64,000 nucleotides of DNA from Symsagittifera roscoffensis (lineage: Eukaryota > Xenacoelomorpha > Acoela > Convolutidae), in the NCBI RefSeq assembly GCF_963678635.1, contig NC_087065.1, positions 62,336,754 through 62,400,753 on the forward strand. The letters are read 5' to 3'. Below the pieces are notes generated by a model. It saw only the letters and a program-made list of their open reading frames with translations, searched no databases and was not told where the DNA came from. Position numbers and translations under genes: made by a program. Shown here one piece after another: positions 24,401 to 36,400 of this stretch (its first letter is position 1; every line of letters begins with the position of its first letter).

Positions 24401-27400
24401 TTGGGATTGATCAATTTTATTTGAAATCAATTCAAGTTGGCGGAAAAGCATTTGTTTCACAATGTGAAAAACAAAATTCATTCAAAAATTTTTCATTTAT
24501 TTCCGTTTTTCTTGCAGTTTGGTTTTGAATCTTTTTTCATTATATCGAATGTCGCAAGTATTGTACGAGATTACGATTTTTGGTTTTTCGTTGAAGTTAA
24601 AAAAATTGAATTTTCGTGTTTCTTTATTTCTTTTACGGGCGTCTCCTTTCATCATCTTTCCTCCTTTGTGAATAATTGTTCTCTTAACGTTGCGTACCAA
24701 CTTCATATTTGATGGAATTGGATAATTTATAAGCTTTCAGAGTTTTTTCAAGTTATTTGCAAATTATTTTTTTGTGGCAGTTCAAGTTTTTTTGTTGCAA
24801 TTGATTGATTTTTTTGATTCGATGATTCGATAAAAGTTTAACTTTTAGCTTTTCATGCTGTTTAATGGCTCTTTCAATGGCGCCAAAGCAGCCAACTTTT
24901 GCAAAAAAAAAACTAAAAAATGGACTTTACAGCTGTGAGTTAATAGCTCTTGGGGCATCGTTCTTTTCCTTTGAGTCTCCCTCGCCAAAAAAGGTGACTT
25001 CGGAAAAAAGAAAAAGGAAATCTAAAGTATTCCATATGATTTACAAAAATTGTTGAAGTCGGTCGGAATTTTTGTGCTACTTGCAAAATAACTGACTTTT
25101 ATTGTTTTTGAATCGACTTTACCCTTGCAATAAGCAAGGGTATTGCAATTGGATACTAGACTTTTTTCACGTAAATTACCTTGCTCACTGGAGCTCCAGT
25201 TTTAAGATCTCCCTTTCCAATCTCGCTAAATTGCACGCCAGCACAATTTTGCCAAATTGCACTGTTGAGAGCTGGTCTAAAGCTACTGGAGCGATACTAG
25301 AACTACAGTTGAAACAATTTTCAAAAATAAATAGATTTTCATGTCGGCTTCATTGAATTCGTCCAACTTTTGTGGGCTTACTTGCCGGGTGCTTTATTTC
25401 TTTTTTTTGAAGATCTGGTAGAATTATTATTTTTCTTCATTTTCATGAGTGTAATTATAATTTTGGTGTTCTGATTTAATACCCCACAAAACTTGCTGTT
25501 AGAAGGTGAAAATATTTTGAAATTAAACAATTCATTGAACTTTCATTATTTCGAATGCATAGTTTCTGGTGTATTTTTAAAATCTAAAAACACGTAAATT
25601 TTTTTTGTTTTTATTGTTTTTGTTGTTTTGGGATTGATCAATTTTATTTGAAATCAATTCAAGTTGGCGGAAAAGCATTTGTTTCACAATGTGAAAAACA
25701 AAATTCATTCAAAACTTTTTCATACATTTCCGTTTTTCTTGCAGTTTGGTTTTGAATGTTTTTTCATTATATCGAATGTCGCAAGTATTGTACGAGATTA
25801 CGATTTTTGGTTTTTCGTTGAAATTAAAAAAAAATGAATTTTCGTGTTTCTTTATTTCTTTTACGGGCGTCTCCTTTCATCATCTTTCCTCCTTTGTGAA
25901 TAATTGTTCTCTTAACGTTGCGTACCAACTTCATATTTGATGGAATTGGATAATTTTATAAGCTTTCAGAGTTTTTTCAAGTTATTTGCAAATTATTTTT
26001 TTGTGGCAGTTCAAGTTCTTTTGTTGCAATTGATTGATTTTTTTGATTCGATGATTCGATAAAAGTTTAACTTTTAGCTTTTCATGCTGTATAATGGCTC
26101 TTTCAATGGCGCCAAAGCAGCCAACTTTTGCAAAAAAAAACTAAAAAATGGACTTTACAGCTGTGAGTTAATAGCTCTTGGGGCATCGTTCTTTTCCTTT
26201 GAGTCCCCCTTGCCAAAAAAGGTGACTTCGGAAAAAAGAAAAAGTTAATCTAAAGTATTCCATATGATTTACAAAAATTGTTGAAGTCGATCGGAATTTT
26301 TGTGCTACTTGCAAAATAACTGACTTTTATTGTTTTTGAATCGACTTTACCCTTGCAATAAGCAAGGGTATTGCAATTGGATACTAGACTTTTTTCACGT
26401 AAATTACCTTGCTCACCGGAGCTCCAGTTTTAAGATCTCCCTTTCCAATCTCGCTAAATTGCACGCCAGCACAATTTTGCCAAATTGCACTGTTGAGAGC
26501 TGGTCTAAAGCTACTGGAGCGATACTAGAACTACAGTTGAAACATTTTTCAAAAATAAATAGATTTTCATGTCGGCTTCATTGAATTCGTCCCAACTTTT
26601 GTGGGCTTACTTGCCGGGTGCTTTATTTCTTTTTTTTGAAGATCTGGTAGAATTATTATTTTTCTTCATTTTCATGAGTGTAATTATAATTTTGGTGTTC
26701 TGATTTAATGCCCCACAAAACTTGCTGTTAGAAGGTGAAAATATTTTGAAATTAAACAATTCATTGAACTTTCATTATTTCGAATGCATAGTTTCTGGTG
26801 TATTTTTAAAATCTAAAAACACGTAAATTTTTTTTGTTTTTATTGTTTTTGTTGTTTTGGGATTGATCAATTTTATTTGAAATCAATTCAAGTTGGCGGA
26901 AAAGCATTTGTTTCACAATGTGAAAAACAAAATTCATTCAAAAATTTTTCATACATTTCCGTTTTTCTTGCAGTTTGGTTTTGAATCTTTTTTCATTATA
27001 TCGAATGTCGCAAGTATTGTACGAGATTACGATTTTTGGTTTTTCGTTGAAATTAAAAAAATTGAATTTTCGTGTTTCTTTATTTCTTTTACGGGCGTCT
27101 CCTTTCATCATCTTTCCTCCTTTGTGAATAATTGTTCTCTTAACGTTGCGTACCAACTTCATATTTGATGGAATTGAATAATTTTATAAGCTTTCAGAGT
27201 TTTTTCAAGTTATTTGCAAATTATTTTTTTGTGGCAGTTCAAGTTTTTTGTTGCAATTGATTGATTTTTTTGCATTCTTTTTTTCGATTTTTTTTGTCTT
27301 GTTTTTCATCAGCAAATAAGGGCAAGGGCTTTTTCTTGCCCCATATGTTTCTGTGGGATATTTAAGTTGGGTGATTGCGAAATTTTGAGCAATGTTTTGG

Positions 27401-30400
27401 CATGAAACAAAGAAATGGATTTTGTGTAGCCCGAATCATTTTTATTTGTTAGGTTATTGATTTTTCTAACAATTGCAACACGATTATTTTGTATTTTTTA
27501 ATCATGCATTAAAATTTCTTATAAAGTTTTATCTCTTCATTTGAGACACACTATCTTTTCATTTTAAACATTTTGTTTTGAATCGCTATTGGTGGGAAAC
27601 TCAGCTTTGCCGCTGTGTTGAAATTAAATTTACGATTTATATCAAAACTGACTGTTTGCTTGATCCAAAAGTTTTTATTACGTCAACTATTCGAGTTTAA
27701 ACTTTAAATTTGAAAAAAAACTTGTCATTGACAATGCGTGAGGTCAATGAAGAGGACGATAAAACCTAATTAATAAATAAGTAGCTTGAGAAAAACAAAA
27801 TGTCCATAATTGTTCAATAGGTTGTTTCATAAAAGTTAACCAATGATAATTAAAACGAAGTGTTTTACCCTTGCAATAAGGCAGGGTATTTAATCGGGTG
27901 ATAGACTTTTTCCCGCAAAAAACTTTTCACAGCACTCATATGGACTCCTGGTGGTTCTTTGCTTCAAAATTTATTTCGTAGTGTCTCTTGTGCACTTAGC
28001 CTGGAGATAACGAATACGCCTTTGACCGCAAAGATCCTGGGCTCGAATCTGACCAGGACCTGTTTTTTTTCAAACGGGAATTGTTCTGTTTCCAATAAAA
28101 TTGTCGGCCCAATATTGTCTGCTAATGGTTTGTCAGCCTAGTTGCCATATCTATCAATCGTTTATTTTTGTCGTAAACGATTTTCAATGTTTTAGCATTT
28201 CAAAAATCCGACAGAATTTTTGAAGTTCCAACATTACATTGGTTATGTTTTAACTAAATCCATTTGTTAAAAATTCGTTATTTTTCAATTTCTTGGCTCA
28301 ATCGGTTTCGGTTTATTTTATATCGACTTAGAAGCATCTTGCTGCGTTGTTTGATGATCGGAAAACTTTTTTGTATGCGTGTATATTCTGAGGGGAAGGG
28401 GACTTAAAAACTTTTTATTGGTTTTGACTTTTTTTTGCGTTTTTATGACGAATTTCTTCAGGTATTTTCGGTTTTGTTGCCGCGTAGTAAGTTTTTGTTC
28501 CGAGTCTCGTTTAGATTTCTGTTGTCCTGGAATATTGTTTTTTGAAAACTATCTTCATTCAATTTGATGGATCTAGCTTGATGGATATAGTTATAAACTA
28601 TCGGTTTTAGTTTTTGTACTGATGGTGTTTTTTGTCTCTATGGTTCTCGAGTAAGATCTCAGTTTAGTTTTTGATTATGTATACAACCTTATGTTGAAAA
28701 TTGATACAAAATTCCGATCTTATTTATGAGATTGATAAGACTTTGGTTCCAAAGTTAAATTTTCGAATGCTCAGTTTCAGCCGTATTTGGAATTATTTGA
28801 AGTTCTTGATTTATTTTTGTTTTTATAGTTCTGTATTCAACGGTTACAACGTTCGAAGTCCTCTTTGATAGTTCTTGAGCCTCTTGCTGTTTTAATCCTA
28901 TACTTGCTGTATCGCAAGTGGTGCGAAGCGTAGCTTCGCCACTCTGTTTGATTTGGAGTGATGAAAATCTCCTTCAATTCAGGTCAAGTGTGAAGTTTCC
29001 TTTGTGATCACTTCTGGAAACAGCAGCAGCGGTGGGAACGCCTCCCCCTCCAAAAAATCCAATAGTCCCGACGTGTTTGATATGGAGATGAAGAAAGCAC
29101 TCATCCAGCCGCATAGTTCCTACTCTGCAGAAGTCACCTTCAGACCCACTTCGATGAGTCAGTTCTGGGGTAGTTTTGAGGCGGTGGTCGAAGGATTGCC
29201 CACCTCTCTGAGTCAAAAGTTTAAACCTCTGTCGTTTGAGTTGTTCGGAGAAGGAAATCTGCCAAAGGTATCCACAATTTTTGGAGTTCTTAGCCTGTCT
29301 TTTTAAAACTTTTTATTAACCTAAAGCACTATTATACAATTAAAAGCAATACACACTAATTATGGCGCGATTAGCTGTTTTGAAAACAGTATTCAAATTT
29401 TTTTGTTAGAAACGCAATATGAAGCACGATACAATGGTTTAAATCAGAGCAAAAAAATTAAAATTAAAAAAATATATATTGAAAATAGTTGGTCTTGTGC
29501 AAGTGTTTAGTTTGCAGAAAAGAGACTAATGAATAAACTGAAACTCATTTAGTTCACATTTTCATTTTCAGGTGAGTGTTTTGAAGCCGAGCGTGAAGAA
29601 CAAGAAGGGACTGCCTGTGTTAATGTACAGACGTCTTCTGATTGGACAAGAGCAGAAACAGCAGATAGTGTTGGTGAATGATGGCAACTTGAAGAGCACC
29701 ATCTTTGTGGACCTGGTCGACGAAAGCGGAGTATTTGACATACAACAGGTACTATTCGACATACAACGCAAAAAAACGGCCTTGAGTCGCATAAAAAAGA
29801 GCTTCGCTCAACAAAAATAACATAGTCTGGAATGTGGGGAGATAATACAAATGGACTATCCTCAACAGGACTGTTAAGGCCTACTGATAGCTCCTCTGCG
29901 ATTCGCAGGAACTACATTGTTATAACAGGTACTATAACTAACGCAACTCGAAACATTCAAAAAACTTCTCCCTGATTGCAAATGATGGCACATCGATTTC
30001 TTGAATTATTATGCTTTCTTAAGTTCAAAATAATTCTCTACAGCTGGGAAAAGTTAATTGGTACCAAAGGGGAGTAGTCAACTTCATACTTTGTGTGTAT
30101 GTGGGAATGATAGTTTGTCAATTAAATGGAAATGATAGTTAATGGTGAAAATTGTGCTCAATAAATTTTCTCAATTTTCATAGTTTGGCTTTCTTCATTA
30201 ATGATCCGACCTTTTTGTAAAGTGGCAAGGAAAAATGGCTTCGGGCTGATTATCTTCTCGCAAAATCAGATATCTCGAAGAAAGCTCATAGGGTATCTTT
30301 TGTGGTATCATAAAAAGCCCTTTCTGTCGGGATTTGGATATCAAAATAAACTCAAATCAAAAACTTATGCATACTTTTTCTGGGTCGAGGAAAATTGTTC

Positions 30401-33400
30401 GGAGTATTTCCGTTTTTCACTCTGATCTTCAAAATCATGAGCGTATAAAATCATTCCATCCGAATTTTTAGATGGTGTTTTATGCACAATGAGCTTGCGA
30501 GCGTATTGTTATAAGATCCGTTCACTTTCAAAAGCAAGGTAAAACTGCTTTTAACATTTTAAGGTACCGTTTTTGTGTTAATTAAACAGAATGATATTGT
30601 TATATCCGTTTTATTGTTCCGACTTTCGAAAAGGACGAAATGATTTAGCTGGTATTCTTTAAATTTAGGCCAATTTCGACTTTTTTATCAACGGTTTTTG
30701 ATGAAATTGTTTTATACAGCCTGAAATATGTTGATGCTTCAAGCTCAAAATTAAAAAGATAATGAGATTCATCTGCGCCATTTTAAAAAAAAAAATTATG
30801 TTTAATAATTGTAATTCTGGGCCCTTAATGCGCGCTGTAATTCTGCAATAATTCATGCGCGTGCTGTGCTGTATTTCTCTTAGCTCATAGCTGTATTAAT
30901 TTGGCTCAGGAAGCACTCCAAATTGAACTGATAATAGCTAATTGGTACAATTAACGCTAGCATGATGAAAGTTATATCACTTGGTATGCTTAATCTCGCG
31001 TTTATGAGGAAGATTTGTCAAAATCTACATCCAAAAGTTTCATTTTTTTCTCAAAACTACTGCAGATGCCCTCAATGGCAATCGGAAGGCTCGGGGTTTT
31101 GCAATGATGCATGAGATGTTGTTAAAGTGAATTTCTGACTACTGGCGACTTTTGTCAAAGTGTTTGGAGCGGTAGTATAACTACAAAATTTTGATGGCGA
31201 CTAAGTTGCTCCTTTTGTGTACAATAAGAAAAATAACAGCAAGGAGTCTCAGATGACCGAATTGCGCTTTTTTGTTCCGACTTTCGGTTTTGTTAATTTT
31301 CGGCGATCGAAATAGTTTTAACAATTTTTTATACCCCATTGAAGATATCGACCACCTGAAATCAAATTTAATAAGATGTTTTACCTTCGATCATTTTTTG
31401 CAGAGTTATGGGAATTTGAAATTAAACAATTTGGGCATGCTCTGGACTAATTTATGCGTGCTATGAAGATGTTATTCATAATGCTGAAAGAGTAACCCGA
31501 ATTATTGTTCCGAATTTCGATACGAAAGTAACGGAATATTTGTGCTCGGGGTGGGTTTTTTTTCTTCAGACAAATTTCGACTTTTTAACTAGCCATTTTT
31601 GACGGAATTTTATTATATCATTTAAAACGTATTGTTGTCCTGAGGTCAAATTTGAAAAGATATTTCCCCTGTGATCATTTTTCGTAAAGTTATGAGGGTT
31701 TAAAGATTTTGACCAATTTGGGACAATTAACGCGCGATATTTTTCGCGCTATTAACGCGTAAGCGGAGATTTAATCCGTCTTAGATTCGTTCCAAATTGG
31801 TTGAACGAAGCTTATTTGCCATAATTGATTTGTTACAAGGAACGAAATCTATCCTTTTGTACTTTATATGGCGTATGGGGGGGATGATTTTCATAAAAAA
31901 TATTACAAATTTTAAAAAAAAATTTAATTTTTATTTATTTCATTTAATTTTTTTATATTATTACTGCTCCATAAGCCTTAAAAGGCAGTCGGAACATTCA
32001 GGGCTTCGCCCTGATACGAGCAGTCTTGTTTATCGTTCCAAATTGAATTGAGGCTAGTTAATTGGTTGTATTAATTGTGTACGTTTCAATTTTTCACAAA
32101 TGAGTTTTGATATTGTCCAAAATTTATAATTTTTCAATATTTTCTTTTCCCAAAAACTATTCTATATGGGTTAAGGGTAGTCGGAACATTCAGGGATTTG
32201 CCCTGTATACGAGCAGTCTTGTTGAACAGTAGATTTTTCCTAATTCATTTTTGTGGTGTTTTAGCTATCTAAAAACGAAAGCGTTTATGAAGCTGGAGAA
32301 GAATCAACTCCTCACAAATTCGGGTTGATTCTCAATGTGGGCGAGCAGGCTTCATTCGACGTCCTCTTCTCTCCAATAGACGCCGTACGGTTCTTTGGTT
32401 CAGTCAAAGTATCCTTAGTTGACAATCCCTTCGAAGACGCTTCAATAGTCCTGCTAGGAGAGGGTTATATGGAAGATATAACATTGGAGAATGTCCATAC
32501 TGTTAAAGACGACTCATTGTCGGCATCCGCATTTTCGGCAGCCAATCAGAACTCTGAAGATGAGGATGAATCGGATAATGACGTCATTGATGACTCAGAT
32601 GCAGGTTAATTTCCGCCTCTGCATTTAAAAAATTGCATATGCCCATTTGTTAGAAATCGAAATTCCATTTTGATGTCTAATCTTAAGCAAATCGTTTCAA
32701 AATAAATCATAAATTATCTTTATTTTCAAATGTTTCTTTGAATTTTTCCCAGCTGTTACTCCAGTGGATGACAAGAGTCGATCCCGCTCCCCCTCTCTAG
32801 CCAGTGTGCGTTTGGGGGAGCAACGTGCCTCTAACTCGCACTCCACTTCCCAATTTTTGACTCCACTCCTTCCCCCCTCGGGGTCGGATGGAGGCAAGAG
32901 GGATAGTCTTCACGCTGAAATGTTCTCTCACTGTTAGTAGAGAACTGATGTCTTTCCTCGCGACCTCTGCATCATCCATTCATAACGTTTTATTCATTTT
33001 GTCATGCAATTAATTGTAGGGATTTCTCAGTCCAGAATGGTTTCGACATACGACAGTTTGTTCTGAAAAAATTACAATTCGTTACTTGTTCAAGGGTTGA
33101 AAATGCGAAAGAAGTAAGACACTCATTCATTCCGTCGTAATATTCCGAGCTTTTCTGAACATTGGGCCGTGACGAGTTTTTTTTTGTCAATTTAGCTCCT
33201 AAATTTTTTGGAATATGAGGTTTTTTTTTATGTAATCTCAAAAGTATTGTTTTTGTGAGCTATGTTACGCACATTAGTGAAAGCTTCTAAAAGTTCGACC
33301 GTGAAGCTTGCTCAGTTGTTCTATGACGAATAACTGATCAAGAAATACTGAAACATAGCTGGTAGAAGTCAAAATCGGGCCTCGTGAGGTGCGATACAAT

Positions 33401-36400
33401 TTTTTGGGGGTGCGGTACAAAATTTTTTCTTTGTTTGTTTTTCGTACCCAATAATGTATCCCAAAATATCATGTTCTTTATTTGCTGACTCACAACTGGA
33501 AGCAAATTAATATTTTCGTTGAATTAGGCAAAGAGTTGGTTGGCACTGGTATCTCGGGCTTCAAATTGCTCGTTGAAGTCCAGATAAAAACTGGGCATAA
33601 AAGTTTGCTGCGAAATCTGTAATAAAGTGTGCTTCAAATTGTACTGCATGATCATGTGATTTATTCAAGTATGTTTGTCTCATGCCTGTATAAACTTTCC
33701 CATTTCATTTAAAACACGAACAGTTAATCACCACTTTATTAAAGGCAGTTGTTTTAAGGCCCCTGCTTAGTCTGAGGTTCAGAAGTAAACTGAGTGTGAC
33801 GTTGCATGTGGATTGTGCTTTAGTGTTCCTCTACAACCATCTTGGATTCGGAAACGTGTTTGTGGGTGCCAAGAGGAGTCTCGTGTTCAGCCTGGTCAAC
33901 CACTCCACCTGCTGCTATCGATTCTCTCTCCCCGCAGACCACGCCCACTTGAAGTTCTCCCCTGCAGAGGGACACCTGCACCCATCCTGCTCCAAAGATG
34001 TCACTGCCGTTTTCTCTTCCGACAGTCCGGTGCAGTTGGACAGACAGCAGATCCAAATCAAGGCTAATATGATTGAGTTCACAGCCCCAATGGAAGAGGT
34101 AAGAAATATATAATTCAGACGAGCAACTTTCGGCGAAGTGACAGTTTTTGCGCACAGTTTTTAACTATCTTTACTATTTAGTGCTAAGTTGGTCTTATAA
34201 TGCTTAAACAAATCGAAAAAAAGCAAAAAAAAATCTTGCTCAGAATATTTCAAATTGAATTGAGGCAGTGGGTTACTTGGCGAAAATTATTTCATTCAGT
34301 ACTTGGAATTAAAAGAGGGGTGATATGATGAAAAAATGCTTTAAATTTTGAAATTTTTTTGTTCATTGCCAATTTAGGATAATTAAATAGCACTGTTGTT
34401 GACTGTTAGTGTGTGTCTGTGTCTGTGTGTGTGTGTGCGCGCGTGTGGTGAGCTAAATTGTAACTTATAAACAGGCCAAAAATAAGTTTGTACTAGTTAC
34501 AGACTAGTTATGTAGCAGTTACGAAATTCATACGAAGTTTCAGTCAAATGAAGTAAATTTTGGCTGATTGATTTTTTCGTGGTGACATAAGTGGGTTTGA
34601 ATTTCGGCTGGTTTATTCAACTTGAGCTTAAATATTCCAAATTGAGTTGAGGCAACTTAATTTCTCTAAAATACTTGTGTTACTCAATGAGCATCATATC
34701 ACTTTGTTCTTGACAATGCGCGTGGGGCATACGTGCTTGGGGGAAAGAGTTAGTAACTATAAAAACTTTTAAATGGTTATGATATAAAATAAACGAGTGC
34801 AAATACTTTAAAGGGCTTTTTTGTCCTGATATCAGCAGTCTTGCTTTTTGTTTCGACGGAATGTTTGTGCTCGGGTTGGTTTTTTGAGTTTTGTGCAATC
34901 CATTTTTTCAGAATTTTTTATACCATCTGAAAGCTAGTAATATCTTGAGCTCGACTATAAAAAAGTGTTCGTGTGATTATTTTCATAAAGTTCCTGTTTG
35001 ATAAAAACTGAAACTAGAAAATTGTATGGGATCAATTTTTTTTACTACTCCACAATATGAAAAAAATTAGTACCAAGTGAAAGTCCGCCCAATTTTTGGT
35101 GTGCCTGCATAACTTCTTACTCCTTTTTATTTTACCTCACTTTCTACAGCCTTCAAAAATGGCTGTGGGGCAATATTTAACCAGATGTTATAGGTTTTTT
35201 CATTTTCTCAAAAACCCCTCCCAAATCTGAGATTTTGGGTCCAATGGATATAGCATTATCTGAGAAGCTCACTTGAATAAGCTACTACGCCCAAGTATTT
35301 TAACACAAAAAGTTATGGCCCTCGGAAATGTCAAATTTTCAATTTTTTGGCCTTTCTTTTTAAACATTTTGACTTTTCTCAGAAACTACCCAACCAAATC
35401 TGAGATATTGATTTCGATTTTAGAACGGGCTGTGAGAAGATCCCCTGCATAAGCATCTACGCTCGGTTATTTTAACACGAAAAGTTGTACATCTCGGAAA
35501 AATCAATACTTTGATTTTTTACCGTTTTTCAAACTTTTTGATTTTTCTCGAAAACTAACCTCCCAAAGCTGAGAATTTGAGTTCAATCGAAAGAACAGGT
35601 TAGGTAACGATCCCCTGAATAAACAAACGGCTCCGCCCATTTTTTTTCTCCTTGGAAAGTAATGCTCCTTGGAAAAGTCAACATTTGATTTTTTTGACAG
35701 TGCGAAGCTCCCCTGCGTAAACGGCTAAGTCAAAATTTGTTCCACAAACAGTTAGGGCCCTCGGAAAAGTCAAATTTTGACTTTTCTCAATACCTACCCT
35801 CCCAAGTTTGAAATTTTGTTTTCATTGGAGAGAACGGGTTGCGAGAAACTTTTGCAAATTAGTGCAGAATTTTCTCCCTGTTCGCTCGCCCACCCTGTTT
35901 TAATAATTTTTTTCATAAAAAAATTTAGCGCTCGGAAAAATAAACAAGTTTTGATATTTTGACCGCTTTTTGATTTAACTCGGAAACTGTCTTTGGGAAA
36001 GTGAAATTCTCAAAAATTAACTTTTATTTTTCTAGAAAACAACAAAGGTTTTGGTGGGAGCTCAATTTTCAATCTTTTGAAATTACCTATTTCCCGAGTC
36101 TGTACAACAAATTCAAAAACGATCAAACAGGTACCCCAGTTGGGGCCCCATTTATGAAATTTTGAAAATTGCAAATTTGGTGATTTGTGACAATTGACGG
36201 GCGGTATTTTTCGTGCTAGTAACGCGTCATCGTTAATCATATCAGCTTAAATCGTTGCTCGTTGAATTAAGACATGCTAGTTATTATAGTTCTTCCGTCT
36301 TATATCTTAAACAAGCGTGCGGTGGGTGGCGTTAAAAAATCTAGATAAAAAATGTGTTGAAATTTTTATCATTTTTTAAAAATCGACAGTTTTGTGTAGA

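Noticed and set aside
21422-27168. Repeated frames of 60-91 codons (MFLNRLYPC..., MAEKHLF...) as a tandem gene family
   Set aside because: They recur only because the 1.23-kb DNA unit is repeated; both strands show equally long frames, codon content is AT-run driven and no motif is visible.
21145-27272. CRISPR-like or satellite centromere array
   Set aside because: Only five units of 1.23 kb without spacers, inside an intron of a conserved gene.
34409-34449. Z-DNA or regulatory meaning of the TG/CG tract
   Set aside because: A plain interrupted microsatellite in an intron; no further evidence.
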